Made by a program: the position numbers and the translations under genes. The notes below the pieces were generated by a model. That model was given only the letters and a program-made list of their open reading frames with translations, had not been told where the DNA came from and ran no database searches. A DNA stretch of 21,059 nt from Syncephalis fuscata (Eukaryota; Zoopagomycota; Zoopagomycetes; Zoopagales; Piptocephalidaceae), in NCBI GenBank assembly GCA_025786725.1, contig JAHLTZ010000155.1, positions 1 to 21,059 of the forward strand, read 5' to 3'. Positions 15,991 to 21,059 of this stretch are shown here, in pieces (position 1 is the stretch's first letter; every line of letters starts with the position of its first letter).

Positions 15991-17229
15991 TTAATGGCGT
16001 TCTACAAAAGTTATACTATTAGTTGTTGACCCACGAATTTCATAACTAGAATTATTGAGTGCGGCCGAGTTTGCACCAGTGCTATTACTTTGCCATGCAC
16101 TTGTATTGTGGCTACCATTACTTGTCGCAAATGGTACTGGTTTAAACTGTGCGTCTATTGCTTGTTCTTCACATCTACTAGCGTCTTTTCTTCTATTGAT
16201 GTTGCTGTTGATAGTATTAGGATTGCTAAGTGGTATGTGTGAGGAGCCAGACATGGTTTTTTTGCCAGTCATCTGGTTGCATGAACTGCGTAAAATAAAC
16301 GCAAACACAATGCATTCGACCAGACTATAAATCAGTACTTGTCGCAGTAACATATCTCCTAGGTCAATCCATTCAAATTTATGCGGATAAAGCGTCAGAA
16401 AGTGCTTCATGATTGAAAGTAAAATATTGGCCAAGGGCAGACAAAGTACGGCCAAAAAGATGTTGCGAAAGTTACGGGCAGTTCTCTTTTCCTTTTCTTG
16501 CACATCGTCGCTTTTGGGAATACAAAGCGTATGGGCCCGTATAATACGATAAAACCCATAGCAATAGTATCCGCAAATACAAAGCATAAACAAATAGTTG
16601 ATAAAGGAAGCTGCAGAGAGAATAGCGTTGTTTTGACCAGTAAAGGGATTGCGGCCATTTACAGTATCCACAACAACAACAATGCCTATAGCCAGTGTGA
16701 ATACAAACCACACTGTAGTATAAATGATATTGCCTATATAAATACTGCGTATTGAAGGTATATAGAGCAGATAGTCTGTGTGGAGTGAAATTGTTTTAGA
16801 CGATGTCGCCCTTCGGCTAAACGCCGATGGAATATGTATAATAATGCCTATGACAAACTGTAGAATAGTTATACGGGCCAATACGGTAGCCAATAGGTAG
16901 ATAATTTCATAGGCCATAAGGCTTGATGTTCCGTAGATGAAGATGATACCATATGCTGCAGCGCGGAGTATTTTCTCAATAAACCATCCAATTAATAGCG
17001 CATCTACTGGTTTGGGCATCCAGTAATCGTCGAGACGGCGATAAAGCGAGGTGAGAAGCCCATGGTACAAACGATAGCCGATCACCACAGTGGCCAAAAC
17101 CGCCGATATAATTACACTGGCAAAACATACGATGAGCACTTGGTGCAACAAATCCTCCTGGGCACAGACATAGCCGCTTACAGTGACGAGGCAGCGTTTG
17201 TTGCTGCTAGCATCGCCAGATCTATCCAT
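15991..17229 (-). CDS. Seven-transmembrane receptor-like protein, orphan
   Basis: The intronless frame gives 412 residues. Seven hydrophobic helices are visible at about 27-57, 75-102, 105-133, 163-190, 202-229, 250-275 and 288-315. Polar loops separate them, with a basic loop after helix 5 (EKEKRTARNFRN), then an approximately 95-residue Ser/Asn-rich cytoplasmic-type tail. The topology (short extracellular N-terminus, long Ser/Thr tail suited to phosphorylation) is that of a G-protein-coupled receptor or a related seven-helix fungal family (for example THH1/TOM1/TOM3-like). I see no motif that fixes the family: no DRY, no NPxxY, no signature of the pheromone or nutrient receptor families. 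Start: first ATG after a minus-strand TATAAATATA (17280-17271), only about 40 bases away. It is transcribed divergently from the subtilase gene. Confidence 0.75.
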   Translation of the reverse strand: MDRSGDASSNKRCLVTVSGYVCAQEDLLHQVLIVCFASVIISAVLATVVIGYRLYHGLLTSLYRRLDDYWMPKPVDALLIGWFIEKILRAAAYGIIFIYGTSSLMAYEIIYLLATVLARITILQFVIGIIIHIPSAFSRRATSSKTISLHTDYLLYIPSIRSIYIGNIIYTTVWFVFTLAIGIVVVVDTVNGRNPFTGQNNAILSAASFINYLFMLCICGYYCYGFYRIIRAHTLCIPKSDDVQEKEKRTARNFRNIFLAVLCLPLANILLSIMKHFLTLYPHKFEWIDLGDMLLRQVLIYSLVECIVFAFILRSSCNQMTGKKTMSGSSHIPLSNPNTINSNINRRKDASRCEEQAIDAQFKPVPFATSNGSHNTSAWQSNSTGANSAALNNSSYEIRGSTTNSITFVERH

Positions 17230-17270
17230 TTTTACAATTAAAGTGTTGTACTAGGTGTAAATACGAGTGT

Positions 17271-17280
17271 TATATTTATA
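17271..17280 (-). promoter_or_regulatory. TATA box of the seven-helix protein gene
   Basis: TATAAATATA on the minus strand, about 40 bases before the ATG at 17229, implies a very short 5' leader. Confidence 0.45.
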
Positions 17281-17760
17281 ATTGACGAAGTAATAAAACA
17301 GAAGAGGAGAAAGCTACTGGCTTTTAATCTATACATGGATCAATGTTGCTTTAGGCAAAGATGCCCCAGAGTTGCATGTTCTCGAAAGCAAACCGGTTTT
17401 ATACAGCAAAACTGAGTGACTTTTAGTGTCACGCGGTTATTTTTTAATGGCAGTTTGCCATATCAGCACATTTATTGAAAGTTGTAACATCAATTTAAGA
17501 TGCATAGCCAACCAAGTAATAAAGTGTCTGCAAATACTGATCAAAGACTTGCTAGAATTTTAAATCCGAAAAAGGAAATACATAAAATGTACAAAACTTA
17601 CTAGCTCAGTCGTCAATTGCCTGTTAATTTATAGTAAATTTAACGTGGTATATTTGCGTTTTCTATTTACCCTCCTGTTTCATTTACCGCCAATATACCA
17701 GTATGGCAATAGACTATTGTATTCAATTGGATGCTACAAGCAAGCACGTGGCTTAAAACA
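17281..17760. other. Intergenic region between divergent genes
   Basis: I find no gene here. A 26-codon Cys-rich frame at about 17336-17416 (MDQCCFRQRCPRV onward) is too short to support. A small inverted repeat, GTGAC-7 bases-GTCAC, lies near 17418-17434. Confidence 0.4.
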
Positions 17761-17771
17761 AATAAAGCAGT

Positions 17772-17779
17772 TATAAATA
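17772..17779 (+). promoter_or_regulatory. TATA box of the subtilase gene
   Basis: TATAAATA lies 121 bases before the ATG at 17893, a spacing similar to the other secreted-protein genes here. Confidence 0.5.
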
Positions 17780-17892
17780 AAACGGTTCAGTACTACGTGC
17801 CCATTCAATTTATTTATTTTTGCTTTATGATTTAGTGTTTTCAGCTTCACTATATATTATCCATTATACACGTTTAGTTTCGATTTGTTAAA

Positions 17893-19989
17893 ATGCAGCC
17901 ATCGCAATTACTTATGGCAATTGTAGCATTTAATGCCCAAACTATTCTAGCATTAACGACCCCCTCACTATCTAGTAATGGTTCTACTTCACCTAGCACT
18001 AGCAATAAATCGCCTAATATAAGCAGTGGTGCTCTACACTCCAATACAAACAGCGAACGTCATTACCAGCACAAAAGGCGCCATCTAGATCCTCCTCCTC
18101 CCGTTATTCGTAAAACTAAAGAAGGTCCCATAGTTTTTGCGGAAAATTTAAATCTATTTCTGCATCCTCCATCGTTTCATGATATTACTGGAGTCAGTGC
18201 ACTTCATCAGAAAAACGTAAATGGAAATGGTATCCGAATTGGCATCCTAGACAGTGGTGTCAATTATAGACACGAAGCACTTGGTGGCTGTTTTGGCTAC
18301 GACGGATGCAAAGTTCGCTTTGGCCATGATTTTGTCGGTGACGATTACAATAGCCAAAATCTTCCAAAAGAAAAAGATGATCCCATAGGCCAGCCTTGTA
18401 ATGGACATGGCACCAAGGTTGCCGGTATCATTGCTGGAGAAACTGGCACATTTGTTGGTGTTGCACACAAAGCTATCCTTGGTGCATATCGTATTTCTAA
18501 CTGTTACAGAGTCGCAGATATATTGATTATAGAAAAAGCGTTTGCGATGGCCATTCATGATCAAATGGATGTTATCAATTTCTCCTTTGCTACTCCAACG
18601 CTAAATATGGCTGCATATGATAAGATTGTAAAAGATGCAGCTGAACACGCTGTTACTGTAATAGTGTCAGCAGGAAACGCACCACCTTATAATATGTGGC
18701 AAATGCGTGCTCCATCTATTATAAACAGCTTTATATCTGTTGGTAGTGCAAACATACCAATGGTAGGCATGCGTTGGTTCACAGCTGCGGTCAGCGGTGG
18801 AAAGCTTGCGCGTATTCGATATACAACACCGTGTATGAGCACAACGCACATCTTCACAGTTAATCAAGCGATGATGCCCACTATCTCTGACGACAGTAAA
18901 TGTCAAATAACTGGTGATGTGAGCGGAAAGATGCTTTTTATTCCAAAATACAAGTGCACCAGACGTATTTTACTCGATGTGGCTCGCGGAATGAGAGCTA
19001 CAGGAATTATAACCGTCAATGCTAACGAGAAGCCAGGCAAGAGCTATTGTGATATTCCTTTTTTTGCCATTAGTCCTATTGATATGGACGCTTTGGTCGA
19101 TAGTCTGCAACATGGCCAGCTAGGACAATTAATTTTTGATAATAAATTCGACTACTATCCACAGATAGAAGACATTCGTCCAGCAGACCATTCGATATGG
19201 GGACCATCCCATCAACTTACTCTAAATACCGATGTTACAGCTCCCGGTGAAAATGCTTTTACAGCATCGGCTTTGGGGGAAGATCGCTACGAGTATATGA
19301 CAGGCACTTCTGCTGCAGCACCTTATGTTGCCGGAATAGCTGCTCTTTATATACAAAAGCATGGCAAGAGTTCTACGGCTCCAGAAATTTTAAAAGACCT
19401 ACTTATCCATACAGCATCTCCTCTAAAATCGGATACCAACGGACTTTATGCATCAGTAGCGCATCAAGGCGCTGGTTTAGTCAACGCCTTAAAAGCTGTT
19501 AATGTCGAGCTATATATAGGTCAATCGCTTCTTACTCTTTGGGACACACAAGTTAGGCAAACGGGCATGGCTTCAGATATACAAACAATCACCATATACA
19601 ATAATAGACCCACTTCAGAGACATACAGGCTATATCATTTGCCTGCAGTCTCTGCCCACGGCTTTGACATAAATGGCAACCCTTTAGATCGCCCAGAAAC
19701 TAGCACACAGGTGGCGCAAGTCCTATTTCCACCACATAAAATTGCAGTAGACTCATATTCTAGCAAAGATGTGAATATTCGTATAGTTGCACCTTCTTCG
19801 CTACCTCCAGCTAGCCATTGGGTATACTCTGGCTATATCAAGGTTATTGGTACTAGCACTGGACCTAATTCTAATGCTTTAACATGTCAAACTCCTTACA
19901 TTGGCGTTGTAGGTGATTTAAAAATAGTTGGACCTTTTGTTGTAAATCAAGCTTTAAAAATTAACCATCAAATGCATTTAATGCCATAA
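17893..19989 (+). CDS. Secreted subtilisin-like serine protease (S8 family, PA-insert type)
   Basis: The product has 698 residues and no intron. A signal peptide covers about residues 1-20. A Ser/Thr-rich stretch with a KRRH site near 61-64 could be a short propeptide region. The catalytic triad is intact: D120 in IGILDSGVNYRHEAL, H172 in CNGHGTKVAGI and S473 in GTSAAAPYVAGIAAL; N262 in VSAGN supplies the oxyanion hole. Between N262 and S473 lies an insert of about 130 residues (300-430) with paired cysteines, a PA domain as in large secreted subtilases. WGPSHQLTLNTDVTAPGE precedes the active serine. Residues 530-690 form beta-rich fibronectin-like domains. Compared with C5a-peptidase-like relatives the C-terminus is short. 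Its role is extracellular protein breakdown; substrate unknown. The active-site block reads GTSAAAP rather than the more common GTSMAAP. Confidence 0.92.
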   Translation: MQPSQLLMAIVAFNAQTILALTTPSLSSNGSTSPSTSNKSPNISSGALHSNTNSERHYQHKRRHLDPPPPVIRKTKEGPIVFAENLNLFLHPPSFHDITGVSALHQKNVNGNGIRIGILDSGVNYRHEALGGCFGYDGCKVRFGHDFVGDDYNSQNLPKEKDDPIGQPCNGHGTKVAGIIAGETGTFVGVAHKAILGAYRISNCYRVADILIIEKAFAMAIHDQMDVINFSFATPTLNMAAYDKIVKDAAEHAVTVIVSAGNAPPYNMWQMRAPSIINSFISVGSANIPMVGMRWFTAAVSGGKLARIRYTTPCMSTTHIFTVNQAMMPTISDDSKCQITGDVSGKMLFIPKYKCTRRILLDVARGMRATGIITVNANEKPGKSYCDIPFFAISPIDMDALVDSLQHGQLGQLIFDNKFDYYPQIEDIRPADHSIWGPSHQLTLNTDVTAPGENAFTASALGEDRYEYMTGTSAAAPYVAGIAALYIQKHGKSSTAPEILKDLLIHTASPLKSDTNGLYASVAHQGAGLVNALKAVNVELYIGQSLLTLWDTQVRQTGMASDIQTITIYNNRPTSETYRLYHLPAVSAHGFDINGNPLDRPETSTQVAQVLFPPHKIAVDSYSSKDVNIRIVAPSSLPPASHWVYSGYIKVIGTSTGPNSNALTCQTPYIGVVGDLKIVGPFVVNQALKINHQMHLMP

Positions 19990-20460
19990 ATACATAAACA
20001 TTATTAAAGTTTACAGTAGCAAAACACCAAAAACATCCATTGTATAGCAAACATGTATAATTAATACCATAAGCATAATGTAAAATGTACCTTTTATCAT
20101 CGTTTTGATTATTAAATTTAATATTTTACCAATTATTTTTATTTATAGTATTTTATTTATTTAATAATTTTATTTATGCTTATTTAAAAACAAGGCATTT
20201 TCAAAACTCCCTATTAATTTAATTATAGGTAAAAATAATATCGACTTTACTAAGCGCAATACTAGCTATTGGTGCCATTAAATCATTTATGTTTACACAA
20301 GTATATGATTGCTTAACAAATCTAAAATTGTATTTGTTTTTTTAAAATATATATTTTTAATTTATTATTTACGCTCTATAACACCCGTTTCTTGTCGTCA
20401 ATACATTCCATGTACAATTTTGCTACTACTCAGCTAATATTAGAAACGGAATATAGTGGA
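19990..20460. other. AT-rich intergenic region
   Basis: The 3' flank of the subtilase gene and the spacer before the next TATA box. I see no gene, RNA or repeat in it. Confidence 0.5.
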
Positions 20461-20465
20461 ATTCC

Positions 20466-20473
20466 TATAAATA
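20466..20473 (+). promoter_or_regulatory. TATA box of the gene at the right edge
   Basis: TATAAATA after a change from AT-rich to more balanced sequence; coding-like frames begin about 100 bases further on. Confidence 0.45.
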
Positions 20474-20565
20474 CCCTGCTGTTGGTCTGCTTAGCACGAC
20501 ACCAAAAACCAGTATAGGAATTTGTATAATCGAAGCTACAGCTGGGTAATCAAACGTGCTGGCTA

Positions 20566-21059
20566 ATGTCGCGAACACGCTGCTTCACGGCTACTCCAGT
20601 GAAATACATACGTCCAGCACTTGCAAATTACAACTTGTGTGCCTAGCCTTCTACCATGGTTAGCACCATGTTATGCAGAACTAAATACGTGTCCGTTAGA
20701 ATTGACAAAAAAGTTTGACACAAAAACTAAACGACAAAGCAAGGAGCAGCACCATTTTATTCAACGCAATGATAGCACTGTATTTCAAAATACAAAAGCT
20801 GGCGATTTGTTAAATAGCACCTCTTGCTGTTTGTGGAGAAAAAAATTGTCTAGAAAATCAGTATTTAGCTATAATCATCAATGGTTGTATGACCAGCAAT
20901 CGACAAGATGCTGGAATCGCACCATGTCCACGCTATCTCATGATACACTGAGCAAAAAAACCGACATTCATACACCAACATCTAATGAGCAAACGAAAAG
21001 CAAAAATACAACACCTGCAACAAACAAAAATTCCAAACAAGATGGATGGAAATATGAAT
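20566..21059 (+). CDS. 5' part of a gene cut by the right window edge, unknown function
   Basis: A frame stays open from 20603 to the last base (over 150 codons) and looks coding: PWLAPCYAELNTCPLELTKK, RKKLSRKSVFSYNHQWLYDQ, then a Thr/Asn/Lys/Ser-rich stretch ending DGWKYE. Its first in-frame ATG is only at 20924 (MSTLSHDTLSKK). Another frame starts at ATG 20566 (MSRTRCFTATPVKYIRPALA) and stops at TAG 20644-20646, so a start there needs a splice to reach the long frame; I found no join with an intron of normal length. A basic, hydroxylated N-terminus would suit a mitochondrial protein, but that is a guess. The exon structure needs sequence to the right. Confidence 0.5.

Noticed and set aside
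16055-16755. Several plus- and minus-strand frames of 79-91 codons
   Set aside because: Shadows of the seven-helix protein gene in other frames.
1-21059. tRNA genes, CRISPR arrays, transposon ends, long terminal repeats, viral genes
   Set aside because: I looked for TPsiC-like GGTTCGA motifs, regularly spaced repeats and transposase or polymerase motifs on both strands and found none that held up. A covariance or profile search could still find something I missed.

Overview
The window looks like nuclear DNA of a filamentous, early-diverging fungus. Intergenic DNA is very AT-rich. Genes carry short introns (mostly 40-68 bp, GT...AG, with CTRAY-like branch sites), and TATAAATA-type core promoters recur. 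The proteins are fungal in style: a lytic polysaccharide monooxygenase (LPMO), a secreted subtilase, a repeat-rich wall-type protein and an orphan seven-helix membrane protein. A zoopagomycete- or mucoromycete-like origin is my inference; nothing in the sequence fixes the species.

Left part (1-2480): the 3' end of a gene cut by the window edge (1-81); a minus-strand gene whose last exon is clear but whose 5' part is not (291-700); a degenerate tandem pair that looks like F-box gene relics (about 891-1345 and 1540-1835); and a small three-exon minus-strand gene (2123-2477). Most of these are too short or too interrupted to appear as long open frames.

Secreted block (2926-6558): a signal-peptide protein made almost entirely of Pro-Ser-Thr-Gly-Thr repeats, then an LPMO with an intact His brace and an unusual polybasic tail. 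Both have TATA elements and are separated by about 1.1 kb of AT-rich DNA. A 1.6-kb AT desert follows (6559-8167).

Central block (8168-15354): an intron-rich F-box protein gene with beta-propeller-like repeats and at least one unexplained stop; an intronless mitochondrial LYR-motif gene; a 13-exon minus-strand EST1/SMG6-like gene (10302-13460) whose PIN domain seems to lack one catalytic aspartate; a four-exon RNase H2 subunit C gene (13651-14395) sharing a 190-bp divergent promoter with it; and, converging on it with only 35 bp between stop codons, an AGGF1-like OCRE/FHA protein. The SMG6-like and RNase H2C genes were assembled by eye. Every intron in those two models is GT-AG and all phases close, which is strong internal support.

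Right part (15545-21059): a possible small membrane protein, a seven-transmembrane receptor-like protein (minus), and, divergently, a secreted S8 subtilase with a PA-type insert (plus). The window ends inside a further coding region with its own TATA box.

Functionally the window mixes RNA surveillance and RNA/DNA-hybrid housekeeping genes in the centre with secreted or surface proteins on both sides (repeat protein, LPMO, protease, seven-helix receptor-like protein). I see no operon-like system and no convincing new multi-gene pathway. The most interesting points are the altered PIN active site, the LPMO tail, the repeat protein and the decaying F-box copies.
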